Below, one piece after another: positions 24,285-32,492 of a DNA stretch of 64,000 nt. Position 1 is the first letter of the stretch. The number at the start of each line of letters is the position of its first letter. Position numbers and translations under genes: made by a program. The notes beneath the pieces are model-generated. The model was given only the letters and a program-made list of their open reading frames with translations, was not told the origin of the DNA and ran no database searches. The stretch is from Dactylosporangium sp. AC04546 (lineage in GTDB: Bacteria; Actinomycetota; Actinomycetes; Mycobacteriales; Micromonosporaceae), in the NCBI RefSeq assembly GCF_022095675.1, contig NZ_JAHYSG010000004.1, forward strand, positions 1 to 64,000, given 5' to 3'.

Positions 24285-25123
24285 ACGTAGAGGGTGCCCT
24301 CGGCGACCACCACGGCCTGGCCCCAGACCTCCACCCGCTCGACCTTGTCCAGGGTGCCCTCCACCACGGCGTGGATGGTCGACGGGCGGCCGATCTCGAC
24401 GCCCTGGTGGACCGTCAGCGGGGTGCCCAGCGGCAGGCGGCCGTGGCGGGCCAGGTGCAGCGCGAGCGGGCCCGCCGCCGAGCCGGTGCCGGCGTCCTCC
24501 GTCACGCCGTACGCCGGGGAGAACATCCGGGTCCGCCACACCGCCGGGTCCGCCGTCGGGGCGAAGCAGTTCAGGGCCAGGTCGTCGTGGGTCGCCAGGG
24601 AGCGCAGGTCGACCCGCAGCGCGGCCAGGGCGGACGAGTCCGGCAGGCCCACGAAGGCGTGGCGCGGGCCGTTGCGGTACACCTCGATGGGAAGCGTCGA
24701 CGTCGACCGGCCGAGCACGGAGAGGAGCTCGTCCGCCCGCGGGTAGGGCTCCAGGACCGGCACCGGCTGGAGCATCCGCGCGCTCCACACCCCGGCGGCG
24801 GAGGACAGCCGGAACGGCACCACGCCCATGCCGGTCTCCATCCGCAGCCGCGCGCCGGCCGCGCCCGAGGAGGCCAGGACCACGGCCGTGCCGAAGGTCG
24901 GGTGGCCGGCGAACGGCAGCTCGCCCAGCGGCGTGAAGATGCGCACCCGCACGTCGCCGCCGGCCTGCGGGGGCAGCACGAACGTGGTCTCCGACAGGTT
25001 CATCTCGCGGGCGATCCGCTGCATGCGCTCGGCCGGCAGGCCCGACGCGTCCGGCAGGACGGCGAGCGGGTTGCCGGCGAGGGCGGTGTCGGTGAAGACG
25101 TCGGCGATCACATATCGGTACAC
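24281..25123 (-). CDS. PhzF family isomerase/epimerase-like protein
   Basis: A 280-residue protein matching PhzF in length and motifs: DVFTDTALAGNPLAV near the N-terminus, MNLSETTFVL with the catalytic Glu, FTPLGELPFAGHPTFGTA, and VTEDAGTGSAAGPLALHL in the second half. Members of this two-lobed family act as isomerases; only PhzF itself has a well-established substrate, and no phenazine genes are present here. GTG 25123 (VYRYVIADVF) is chosen from the family's usual start; GTG 25111 is possible. Convergent with the citrate synthase. Confidence 0.88.
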   Translation of the reverse strand: MYRYVIADVFTDTALAGNPLAVLPDASGLPAERMQRIAREMNLSETTFVLPPQAGGDVRVRIFTPLGELPFAGHPTFGTAVVLASSGAAGARLRMETGMGVVPFRLSSAAGVWSARMLQPVPVLEPYPRADELLSVLGRSTSTLPIEVYRNGPRHAFVGLPDSSALAALRVDLRSLATHDDLALNCFAPTADPAVWRTRMFSPAYGVTEDAGTGSAAGPLALHLARHGRLPLGTPLTVHQGVEIGRPSTIHAVVEGTLDKVERVEVWGQAVVVAEGTLYV

Positions 25124-25225
25124 GTCGTCACGGTAGGCGCGGGTGGCGGGCGCGGGACACTGCCAAAGCGAGTAGGGCAACGCGGCAGGCGAGTGGGGGA
25201 GCGCGGCACTCGATACAGTCGGTGG

Positions 25226-27283
25226 GTGACCACGGACAACCCGTTCTTCGCCCCGAGCGACCTGCCGTATCAGCTGCCACCCTTCGATCGCATCGAGATC
25301 GGCCACTACCTTCCGGCCTTCGAGCGCGGCATGGCCGACCAGCGGGCGGAGGTCGCGGCGATCGCCGCCGACCCGGCGCCGCCGACGTTCGAGAACACCC
25401 TCGTCGCCCTGGAGCGCTCCGGACGCATCCTGCAGCGCGTGTCGGCCGCGTTCTTCAACCTCGCCAGCTCCGACACCAGCCCGCAGCTGCAGGAGATCGA
25501 GAAGGCGGTGGTACCGCAGCTGTCGGCCCACAGCGACGCGATCATGCTCGACCGCGGGCTGTACGGGCGGGTGCGCGAGCTGTACGAGCGGCGCGCCGAG
25601 CTGGGTCTCGACGCCGAGCCGGCCTGGCTGCTCGAGCGGTACCACACCGACTTCGTGCGGGCCGGCGCCCAGCTGTCCGACGAGCAGCACGTGCGCCTGC
25701 GGGAGCTCAACGCCGAGCTGGCCGGGCTCGCCACCGAGTTCGGCAACAAGGTGCGCGACGAGATGAACGCGAGCGCGGTCGTCGTCGACGACGTCGCCGA
25801 GCTCGACGGGCTGTCGGACGACGCGATCGCGGCGGCCGCGCAGGCGGCCCGCGACCGTGGCCTGGAGCGCGGCTACGTGCTCAACCTGATCCTGCCGACC
25901 GCCCAGCCGCAGCTCGCCTCGCTCACCGACCGGGCCCTGCGGGAGCGGCTGCACACCGCCTCGGTGACCCGTGGCGGGCGCGGCGACGAGCACGACACCA
26001 CCGGCCTGGTCCGCCGCATCGTGCGGCTGCGGGCCGAGCGGGCCCGGCTGCTCGGCTTCGAGCACCACGCCGAGTACAACATCGCCGACAACACGGCCCG
26101 CACCGTCCAGGCCGTCGAGGAGATGCTGGCCAAGCTCGCCCCGGCCGCCGTCGCCAACGCCCTCGCGGAGGCCGAGGACCTCCAGGCGGCGATCGCCGCG
26201 GCGGGGGAGACCTTCACGCTCGAGCCGTGGGACTGGGCGTTCTACACCGAGCGGGTGCGCCGCGAGCGCTACGCGATCGACGAGGCCGAGCTGCGCCCCT
26301 ACTTCGAGCTGGAGCGGGTGCTGCGCGACGGTGTCTTCTACGCCGCCGGCCGGCTCTACGGGCTGCGCTTCGAGGAGCGCCCCGACCTGCCCGCGTACCA
26401 CCCGGACGCCCGGGTCTTCGAGGTGCTCGACCACGACGGCAGCCCGCTGGGCCTGTTCGTCGGCGACTTCTTCACCCGCGCGTCGAAGCGCGGCGGCGCC
26501 TGGGCCAACGCGCTCGTGCCGCAGTCCCGGCTGTTCGGCACCGCCCCGGTCGTGGTGAACAACCTCAACATCAACCGGGCCCCGGCCGGTGAGCCGACGC
26601 TGCTGACGCTCGATGAGGTGCGCACCCTGTTCCATGAGTTCGGGCACGCGCTGCACACGCTGTTCTCGCAGGTGCACTTCCCGAAGTTCGCCGGCACCCG
26701 CGTCCCGCGCGACTTCGTCGAGTACCCGTCGCAGGTCAACGAGGTGTGGATGCTCTGGCCGGAGGTGCTGGCCAACTACGCCACCCACCACGAGACCGGC
26801 GCGCCGCTGCCGCAGGAGATCGTCGACCGGCTCCAGGCCGCCAAGCAGTTCAACGAGGGGTTCGCGACGACGGAGTACCTCGCGGCGTCGCTGCTCGACC
26901 TCGCCTGGCACACGCTGCGGGTCGAGGACGCCGAGGACGTCGACGTCGCCGCGTTCGAGGCCGCCGCGCTGGAGCGGGCCGGGGTCGCCGTGCCGTTCGT
27001 GCCGCCGCGGTACCGCACGCCGTACTTCGCCCACATCTTCAGCGGCGCCGCGTACAGCGCCGGCTACTACTCCTACATCTGGAGCGAGGTCCTCGACGCC
27101 GACACCGTCGACTGGCTGACCGAGCAGGGCGGGCTGCGCCGCGAGCTCGGCGACACGTTCCGCGACGGGCTGCTCGCCAGGGGCGGCAGCGCCGACTCGA
27201 TGGCGGTCTATCGCGCCTTCCGCGGTCGCGATCCGTTGATCGAGCCGCTACTCAAACGGCGTGGTCTGACCGCCAATCCTTAG
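25226..27283 (+). CDS. M3 family oligopeptidase, Dcp-like
   Basis: A 685-residue cytosolic zinc metallopeptidase of the M3 family, close in length to peptidyl-dipeptidase Dcp. The zinc motif HEFGHALH and the downstream glutamate region (EYPSQVNEVWMLWPEVL) are present, as is the C-terminal substrate-binding FSGAAYSAGYYSYIWSEVL with the family Gly/Tyr-rich loop. No signal peptide. It degrades short peptides by family role. GTG start at 25226. Appears monocistronic. Confidence 0.95.
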   Translation: MTTDNPFFAPSDLPYQLPPFDRIEIGHYLPAFERGMADQRAEVAAIAADPAPPTFENTLVALERSGRILQRVSAAFFNLASSDTSPQLQEIEKAVVPQLSAHSDAIMLDRGLYGRVRELYERRAELGLDAEPAWLLERYHTDFVRAGAQLSDEQHVRLRELNAELAGLATEFGNKVRDEMNASAVVVDDVAELDGLSDDAIAAAAQAARDRGLERGYVLNLILPTAQPQLASLTDRALRERLHTASVTRGGRGDEHDTTGLVRRIVRLRAERARLLGFEHHAEYNIADNTARTVQAVEEMLAKLAPAAVANALAEAEDLQAAIAAAGETFTLEPWDWAFYTERVRRERYAIDEAELRPYFELERVLRDGVFYAAGRLYGLRFEERPDLPAYHPDARVFEVLDHDGSPLGLFVGDFFTRASKRGGAWANALVPQSRLFGTAPVVVNNLNINRAPAGEPTLLTLDEVRTLFHEFGHALHTLFSQVHFPKFAGTRVPRDFVEYPSQVNEVWMLWPEVLANYATHHETGAPLPQEIVDRLQAAKQFNEGFATTEYLAASLLDLAWHTLRVEDAEDVDVAAFEAAALERAGVAVPFVPPRYRTPYFAHIFSGAAYSAGYYSYIWSEVLDADTVDWLTEQGGLRRELGDTFRDGLLARGGSADSMAVYRAFRGRDPLIEPLLKRRGLTANP

Positions 27284-27346
27284 GTTTTGTTCAAGCAACG
27301 ATTTCAACGCTTTCGTTCGTGGCGTCACGTTCCCTAAGCTGTCGCG

Positions 27347-28036
27347 GTGCGTGGCGCCACCTCACGGCGCGGGCGCACCGCCGGACGCCGTCTGCACATG
27401 GGCAGAATGGCGCTCCTGGCGGTGGTCGCCCTCGCTGCCTCGTTGATCAGTGTCGGTGTGTCCTGGGCGATCTTCCCGAACGAACCCGTTCCCGTGGCCG
27501 ACGACACCGACTTCGACGCGGCGAAGTTCTACGAGACCAACGCGCGGGCCAACGCCGCCCGGGGTGTCGTGGTCGCCTCCGCGCCCGGCGCGTCGCTGGT
27601 GCCGCGCCCGGTCGCCGGGCTCAACCAGGCGCAGACGAACAACGCCTTCATCGTCGTCGAGGTGGCCCGCCAGATGCAGCTGCCGAAGCGGGCGATGGTG
27701 GTGGCCATCGCGACCGCGCTCCAGGAGACGTACCTGCGGAACTTGGCCAACCCGAAGGTCCCCGCGTCGCTGAAGCTCCCGCACGACGGCACCGGCACCG
27801 ACCACGACTCGCTGGGCATCTTCCAGCAGCGGGCCAGTATCTGGGGCACCCCCGAGCAGTTGATGGACCCGGCGTTCGCGTCGGCGAAGTTCTTCAACAA
27901 GCTGGTCAAGGTCGACGGCTGGCAGAACATGAGCGTGACGGGGGCTGCTCAAGCGGTCCAACGCTCGGCGTTCGCGAGTGCCTACGCCAAGCACGCCACG
28001 ACGGCCCAGCGGATCGTCGACGAGCTCACCGGCTGA
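27347..28036 (+). CDS. Secreted or anchored lysozyme-like conserved protein
   Basis: A 229-residue protein with a basic N-terminus (RRGRTAGRRLHMGR), a membrane helix (about 21-45) and an extracytoplasmic domain. NNAFIVVEVARQMQLPKRAM, ALQETYLRN, SLGIFQQRASIWGTPEQLMDP and AVQRSAFASAYAKH make up a pattern common in actinobacterial secreted proteins with a lysozyme-like helical fold; the Glu in ALQET could be catalytic. Annotated elsewhere only as hypothetical in my memory, so activity is not assigned. GTG start at 27347. Confidence 0.75.
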   Translation: MRGATSRRGRTAGRRLHMGRMALLAVVALAASLISVGVSWAIFPNEPVPVADDTDFDAAKFYETNARANAARGVVVASAPGASLVPRPVAGLNQAQTNNAFIVVEVARQMQLPKRAMVVAIATALQETYLRNLANPKVPASLKLPHDGTGTDHDSLGIFQQRASIWGTPEQLMDPAFASAKFFNKLVKVDGWQNMSVTGAAQAVQRSAFASAYAKHATTAQRIVDELTG

Positions 28037-28072
28037 GCTGGGCCGCGCACCCAGCGGTTTTTCCAGAAGGCC

Positions 28073-28087
28073 ACTGGTCCAACCAGT
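28073..28087. promoter_or_regulatory. GntR/FadR-type operator
   Basis: ACTGGT-CCA-ACCAGT is a perfect inverted repeat matching the TGGTC-n-ACCA style of FadR-subfamily operators. It sits 3 bases before the regulator's ATG, so the encoded GntR protein probably represses its own operon. Confidence 0.65.
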
Positions 28088-28089
28088 TG

Positions 28090-28827
28090 ATGAGTGTCAG
28101 ACTGCACGGCATGGAGTTTCGGCCCGCCAGTCGCAGTTCCGTCTCGGACCATGTGTTCTCCCAGCTCCGCGACGCGATCGTCAGCGGGGAGTACGCACCC
28201 GGGGACGGGCTGCCCAGCGAGCGCGAGCTCGCCACCGTCTTCGAGGTCAACCGGCACGCCGTGCGGGAGGCGCTGCGCCGCCTCCAGCAGCTCGGGCTGG
28301 TCCGGGTCGCGCAGGGCGGGGCCACCCGGGTCCTCGACTGGCGCCGGCACGCCGGGCTCGACCTCGCCATGGCCGGGGCCGAGGCGCTGCCGGTCGAGAC
28401 GCTCGTGCGGGACGTCGTGGAGATGCGCGCCTGCCTCGGCGCCGACGCGGCCCGGCTGTGCGCCGAGCGCGGCACCCCCGAGGCGAAGGCCGAGGTCGTC
28501 GCGGCCGTCGAGGTGTACGCCGCCGCCGCGCCCGACCTGGAGCGGATGGGCGAGGCGAACGTCGCGCTCTGGCGGGCCGTCATCGCCGGCAGCGCCAACA
28601 TCGCCTACCTGCTCGCGTTCAACTCCCTCGTCGGCGGAGCGCTCGCCGTCGGCCGGGTCCCGGCCGGCCACCGCACCGCCGAGCTGCTCGACGTCGCCGG
28701 GCACCGCCGCCTGGGCGCGCACATCGCCGCCGGTGCCGCCGCCGAGGCCGAGGGCCAGGCCAAGGCCCTGCTCACCGCCCCCATCACCGCCCCTGTCGCA
28801 TCACCGAGAAAGGACAGCAGAGCATGA
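28090..28827 (+). CDS. GntR family regulator, FadR subfamily
   Basis: A 245-residue repressor-type protein. The N-terminal winged HTH reads VFSQLRDAIVSGEYAPGDGLPSERELATVFEVNRHAVREALRRL, and the C-terminal all-helical FadR-like domain (about 85-235) is expected to bind an acyl or organic-acid ligand. The start at 28090 is just after the operator; ATG 28111 would also give an intact protein. The stop overlaps the hydroxylase ATG (ATGA), so regulator and enzymes are co-transcribed. Confidence 0.9.
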   Translation: MSVRLHGMEFRPASRSSVSDHVFSQLRDAIVSGEYAPGDGLPSERELATVFEVNRHAVREALRRLQQLGLVRVAQGGATRVLDWRRHAGLDLAMAGAEALPVETLVRDVVEMRACLGADAARLCAERGTPEAKAEVVAAVEVYAAAAPDLERMGEANVALWRAVIAGSANIAYLLAFNSLVGGALAVGRVPAGHRTAELLDVAGHRRLGAHIAAGAAAEAEGQAKALLTAPITAPVASPRKDSRA

Positions 28828-29651
28828 TCCCCGCCGTGCTCTACGCCGTTCCGGCCTTCCTGCTGCTCATCGTCATGGAGGCGGTCTCGTACCGGTTCCT
28901 GCCCGACGACGAGGAGCGCGGCTACGAGGTCCGCGACACCACCACCAGCCTCAGCATGGGGCTCGGCAGCCAGATCATCGGCGTGCCCTGGAAGCTCGTC
29001 GTGGCCGTCGCCTACGCCGGCCTGTACGTGCTCACCCCGCTCAAGCTCGACCCGCACAGCCCCTGGACGTGGGTCCTGCTGTTCTTCGCCGACGACCTGG
29101 CGTACTACTGGTTCCACCGCCTGCACCACGAGGTCCGCGTCTTCTGGGCCGGCCACGTCGTGCACCACTCCAGCGTCTTCTTCAACCTCTCGACCGCCCT
29201 GCGGCAGAGCTGGACGCCGATGACCGCCACCCCGTTCTGGCTGTTCCTGCCGCTGCTGGGCATCCCGCCATGGATGGTGTTCCTGCAGCAGTCGATCAGT
29301 CTCGCCTACCAGTTCTTCCTGCACAGCGAGCGGGTCGGGCGGCTGTGGCGGCCGATCGAGTGGGTGTTCAACACGCCGTCGCACCACCGGGTCCACCACG
29401 GCGCCAACGCGGAGTACCTGGACCGCAACTACGGCGGCATCCTCATCGTCTGGGACCGGCTGTTCGGCACGTTCGAGCCGGAGCGGGCCCGGGTCGTCTA
29501 CGGCCTCACGAAGAACATCGGCACGTACAACCCGCTGCGCGTGGCCACCCACGAGTACCGGGCGATCTGGCAGGACGTCCGCGCGGCGCGCGGCTGGCGC
29601 GACCGGCTGCGCTTCGTGTTCGGCCGCCCGGGCTGGCAGCCGGCCGCATGA
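28824..29651 (+). CDS. Sterol desaturase/fatty acid hydroxylase family membrane oxygenase
   Basis: A 275-residue integral membrane di-iron enzyme. The histidine boxes are visible: WFHRLHHEVR, HVVHHSS, a lone FLHSERV, and HRVHHGAN, within four to five hydrophobic segments. The superfamily includes sterol desaturases, fatty acid hydroxylases and the ether-lipid-cleaving alkylglycerol monooxygenase (AGMO). The spacing and SSVFFNLSTALRQSW after the second box recall AGMO-like bacterial members. Lies between a GntR regulator and a YhhN protein with ATGA overlaps on both sides. A lipid substrate is inferred. Confidence 0.88.
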   Translation: MIPAVLYAVPAFLLLIVMEAVSYRFLPDDEERGYEVRDTTTSLSMGLGSQIIGVPWKLVVAVAYAGLYVLTPLKLDPHSPWTWVLLFFADDLAYYWFHRLHHEVRVFWAGHVVHHSSVFFNLSTALRQSWTPMTATPFWLFLPLLGIPPWMVFLQQSISLAYQFFLHSERVGRLWRPIEWVFNTPSHHRVHHGANAEYLDRNYGGILIVWDRLFGTFEPERARVVYGLTKNIGTYNPLRVATHEYRAIWQDVRAARGWRDRLRFVFGRPGWQPAA

Positions 29652-30298
29652 GCAGCAGGGCGCCCTTGTGGCTGTTTGCGGTCGCCGCCTGCGTCGAGCT
29701 GGTCGGTGTCGCCCTCGACGAACGCGCGATCCAGTGGGCGTCGAAGCCGCTGCTGGCTCCGCTGCTCCTCTGGTATCTCTGGAGCCGGCGGGACATCGTC
29801 GCGACGGGCCTCGCCTTCGCCTTCGCCGGCGACGTCGCGCTGCTGGTGCCGGGCCAGGTGTGGTTCCTGCTCGGCATGGCCTGCTTCCTCGGCACGCAGC
29901 TGTGCTTCCTGGTGGCCTTCCGCCGGTCGGGCCGGCCCTCGACGGCGGTGCTGGTGGCCGCCGCGATCCTGTGGGCCGGACTCAACGCGCTGCTGTGGAG
30001 CCGGCTCGGTCCGCTGCGGGTGCCGATCCTCGCCTACAGCCTGGCCCTGACCGCGATGGCCGCCTGGGCGACCGCGGTCAGCGCCCGGGTGGCGGCCGGC
30101 GCCGTGCTGTTCCTGCTGTCCGACCTGCTCATCGGCGTGGGCGCGGCCGGGATGGACTTCGCCGGCCGGGACCTGGTGGTCATGTCGACGTACGCTGCGG
30201 CGCTGGCGCTGATCGCGACGGGCTGGGCGGCTCGGCGGTCCGGCGCCGGTGCCACCGCCGGGTCAGCAGCGCCGCCAGTCCCGCACCCGCCGCGTTGA
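29648..30298 (+). CDS. YhhN family protein, lysoplasmalogenase-like
   Basis: A 216-residue protein with about eight membrane helices. IQWASKPLLAPLLLWYL, FAGDVALL and FLLSDLLIGV are the conserved YhhN/TMEM86 patterns, including the intramembrane Asp residues thought to be catalytic. TMEM86 members hydrolyse the vinyl-ether bond of lysoplasmalogens. Third gene of the GntR operon. Its last 119 bases overlap the convergent VanZ-like gene. Confidence 0.82.
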   Translation: MSSRAPLWLFAVAACVELVGVALDERAIQWASKPLLAPLLLWYLWSRRDIVATGLAFAFAGDVALLVPGQVWFLLGMACFLGTQLCFLVAFRRSGRPSTAVLVAAAILWAGLNALLWSRLGPLRVPILAYSLALTAMAAWATAVSARVAAGAVLFLLSDLLIGVGAAGMDFAGRDLVVMSTYAAALALIATGWAARRSGAGATAGSAAPPVPHPPR

Positions 30299-30626
30299 CG
30301 ATCACGTCGTCGACCGCCGAGACCCGGCCGAGATCCAGCAGGTACTGCAGGATCTCCAGGGTCAGTGAACCGCCCGCCGCCAGCGCGGTCACCGCCCAGG
30401 GCCCGATCCGCCAGGCGATCGGGCCCAGCGCGCCGAACGCGGCGAACACCGCGAGGTTGCCGCCCATCTGCACGACCGCCGTCCACGGGTCGCCCGTGAG
30501 CACGTCGGCGAGCCCCTGGACCGGGTCGAGGTTGACCCGACGCCCCCGCGGCGTCGGGATCAGGATCATGACGACCCACGGCAGCGTCCCCGCGATGACG
30601 CCGATGACGGCGAGCCTGCGTCGCAT
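30180..30626 (-). CDS. VanZ-like membrane protein
   Basis: A 148-residue protein with about four membrane helices. GNLAVFAAFGALGP, SLTLEILQYLLDLGRVSAVDDVIVNAAGAGLAALL is the VanZ core (E-QY...GR-DDVI-N--GA). The family is named for teicoplanin resistance but most members have unknown roles. ATG 30626. The 3' end extends 119 bases into the convergent YhhN gene, which encodes its hydrophilic C-terminal tail; the folded VanZ core ends near the overlap. Confidence 0.85.
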   Translation of the reverse strand: MRRRLAVIGVIAGTLPWVVMILIPTPRGRRVNLDPVQGLADVLTGDPWTAVVQMGGNLAVFAAFGALGPIAWRIGPWAVTALAAGGSLTLEILQYLLDLGRVSAVDDVIVNAAGAGLAALLTRRWHRRRTAEPPSPSRSAPAPQRTST

Positions 30627-30679
30627 CCCCGGAACGTAGCCGGATGCCCGGGGGCGGTTGGCGCCCGAGGTGTGGAGAT

Positions 30680-31570
30680 TCAGTGCGCGTGCGCCAGGAC
30701 GCTGATCTCCAGGCCGTCGGTGAGGGCGGGGATCTCGTCGCCCGGGGCGTAGTCGAACCGGATGCGCGCCTCGTCGCCGGGCAGCACCTCGACCGGCTCG
30801 CGCAGCGGGACGACCAGGTAGTTCATCGTCCAGTCGACGCTGCCGGGCGGCTCGTGGGTGAGCGCGAGGAGGTTCTTGGTGATCACCCGGACCGCGTTGA
30901 CGACCGCCGGGCGCTCGGCCACGAACCGCAGGTCGGCGGTGCACCGGGCGGGCAGCGGGTCCTGGTAGAAGAACTGCTGGAACACCTGCGGCGGGGCGGC
31001 CTCGACGGTGCGCGGCTGCACGCTCTCCGGCAGCTGGAAGACCGGCGCGGGGACGGTGTAGCCGAAGTAGGTGAAGTCCTGCTCGACCGGCTGTACGGCC
31101 TGCACGCACGCCTCGGGCAGGAACCGGGGGAGCGGGCCGCCGATGTGCCGCAGGTAGCGCCGCTTGAAGCTGGTGATCACCTCGACCTGCCGCTCCCGCA
31201 GCAGGCCCACGTGGAGCATCTCGCACAGCACCACGTCGACGGGCGCCTCGGGCAGGTAGTCGCGGGCGTCGGCGTGCAGGATCCGCACCCGGTCACCGGT
31301 CGCCGCCCGCAGCGCCGCCCGGGCCGCCGCGAAGACGTGCGGCTCCCGCTCGATCGCGGTGACCGTCGCGCCCTGGCCGGCGGCGAAGTACGACAGCACG
31401 CCGGTCCCGGCACCGAGGTCGAGGACCCGCATGCCGGGACCGACGGCGTGGCCGATCGCCTGCTGGAACGCGCTCATCCGCGCCTCGTCGGAGAGCAGGA
31501 GCGCCTGGTACTGCAGCGGGATCACGTCCGCCGGGAACCCCTGGTGCTCGACGTCCAGACCGTGGTCCAT
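30680..31570 (-). CDS. SAM-dependent methyltransferase, PRMT-like fold
   Basis: A 296-residue class I methyltransferase. Motif I is VLDLGAGTGVLSYFAAGQG, motif II TAIEREPH and post-I HADARDYL. The segment CEMLHVGLLRERQ resembles the double-glutamate loop of protein arginine methyltransferases, and a beta-rich C-terminal domain (about 150-296) follows, as in PRMTs. A bacterial PRMT-like enzyme may modify a small molecule or protein; substrate not assigned. The start at 31570 lacks a clear ribosome-binding site; further upstream codons are possible. Confidence 0.8.
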   Translation of the reverse strand: MDHGLDVEHQGFPADVIPLQYQALLLSDEARMSAFQQAIGHAVGPGMRVLDLGAGTGVLSYFAAGQGATVTAIEREPHVFAAARAALRAATGDRVRILHADARDYLPEAPVDVVLCEMLHVGLLRERQVEVITSFKRRYLRHIGGPLPRFLPEACVQAVQPVEQDFTYFGYTVPAPVFQLPESVQPRTVEAAPPQVFQQFFYQDPLPARCTADLRFVAERPAVVNAVRVITKNLLALTHEPPGSVDWTMNYLVVPLREPVEVLPGDEARIRFDYAPGDEIPALTDGLEISVLAHAH

Positions 31571-31614
31571 GTGGAAAGGGTATGCGCGGCGTGTCGCCGA
31601 CGGGTGCGCTTTGA

Positions 31615-32385
31615 TCAGGTCAGCCGCAGGCCGTCCCAGCCGGCGTAGCCCTTCGGTCCGGCCGGCCGGTCGCGCGCCACCAGCCACACCCAGCAGGCCG
31701 TGGTCAGCGCCGCTCCGGCGATCGCGTCGATGATGTAGTGGTTGGCGGTCAGGACGACCGCGGAGACCATGAGCACCGGTAGCAGCGCGCCGGCCAGCCG
31801 CACGAGCGGGCGCCGCGCCGCGACCACGATGGCCAGGCCGATGAGCAGGTCCCAGCCGACGTGCAGGCTGGGCATCGCCGCGTACTGGTTGGTGAACATC
31901 GCGGGTTGCAGCACCCGGTAGGCGTCGGAGGTCTCGGCGACCGTGTCGACCATGCCCAGCTCGGCGAGGCGCGGCGGGGCGAGCGGGAACAGCGTGAAGA
32001 CGAACAGCCCGATCCCGCCGGAGAGCAGCATCGCGTTGCGGGTGCGGTAGTAGATGCGCGGGTTGGTGCGGGCCAGCCAGATCAGCGTGGCGATGATGAC
32101 CGGCCAGTGCCCCCAGATGTAGACCCAGTTGAAGAACGTGGCGACGGCCGGGGTGCCGGCGAACGTGTCCTGCAGCCAGCCCTCGTGGAACAGCCCGAGC
32201 TTGCGCTCCAGGGCCACGACGCTGCCGGCGTTGTCGAGGGCGCGGTCGGTCGCCGCCTCGGTGGCGCCGCGGACGAGGAAGTAGGCGGCCACGGCCGCGG
32301 TCACGATGCCGATCTGCCGGCCGAGCGCGACCCGGGGTGCGGCCGCGCGGGTGGCGGTGTCGGGCTCCTCCCAGGTGATGGTCAT
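31615..32385 (-). CDS. PAP2/inositol-phosphorylceramide-synthase-like membrane phosphatase
   Basis: A 256-residue protein with six membrane helices. The active-site segments are QYAAMPSLHVGW (central His) and ANHYIIDAIAGA (second His and Asp); the first PAP2 motif is reduced, as in the Aur1/Ipt1-like actinobacterial subgroup. It probably moves or removes a phosphate-linked lipid head group at the membrane. Upstream ATG 32385 follows AAAGCTGAA. It lies 107 bases after the last pilus gene on the same strand and may be independent. Confidence 0.83.
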   Translation of the reverse strand: MTITWEEPDTATRAAAPRVALGRQIGIVTAAVAAYFLVRGATEAATDRALDNAGSVVALERKLGLFHEGWLQDTFAGTPAVATFFNWVYIWGHWPVIIATLIWLARTNPRIYYRTRNAMLLSGGIGLFVFTLFPLAPPRLAELGMVDTVAETSDAYRVLQPAMFTNQYAAMPSLHVGWDLLIGLAIVVAARRPLVRLAGALLPVLMVSAVVLTANHYIIDAIAGAALTTACWVWLVARDRPAGPKGYAGWDGLRLT

Positions 32386-32492
32386 GCCGTTCAGCTTTGC
32401 CGTGACCTGGCTCGATGCCATCCAGGCGATGCACCGACTTTCACCCTGAAGTCGGCGGCCCCGCCGGTTCAGGAGTACCCCTAGGGATCGGG

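Noticed and set aside
24281..25123. Phenazine biosynthesis
   Set aside because: Only a PhzF-fold protein is present; no PhzA-G genes, and the family is broad.
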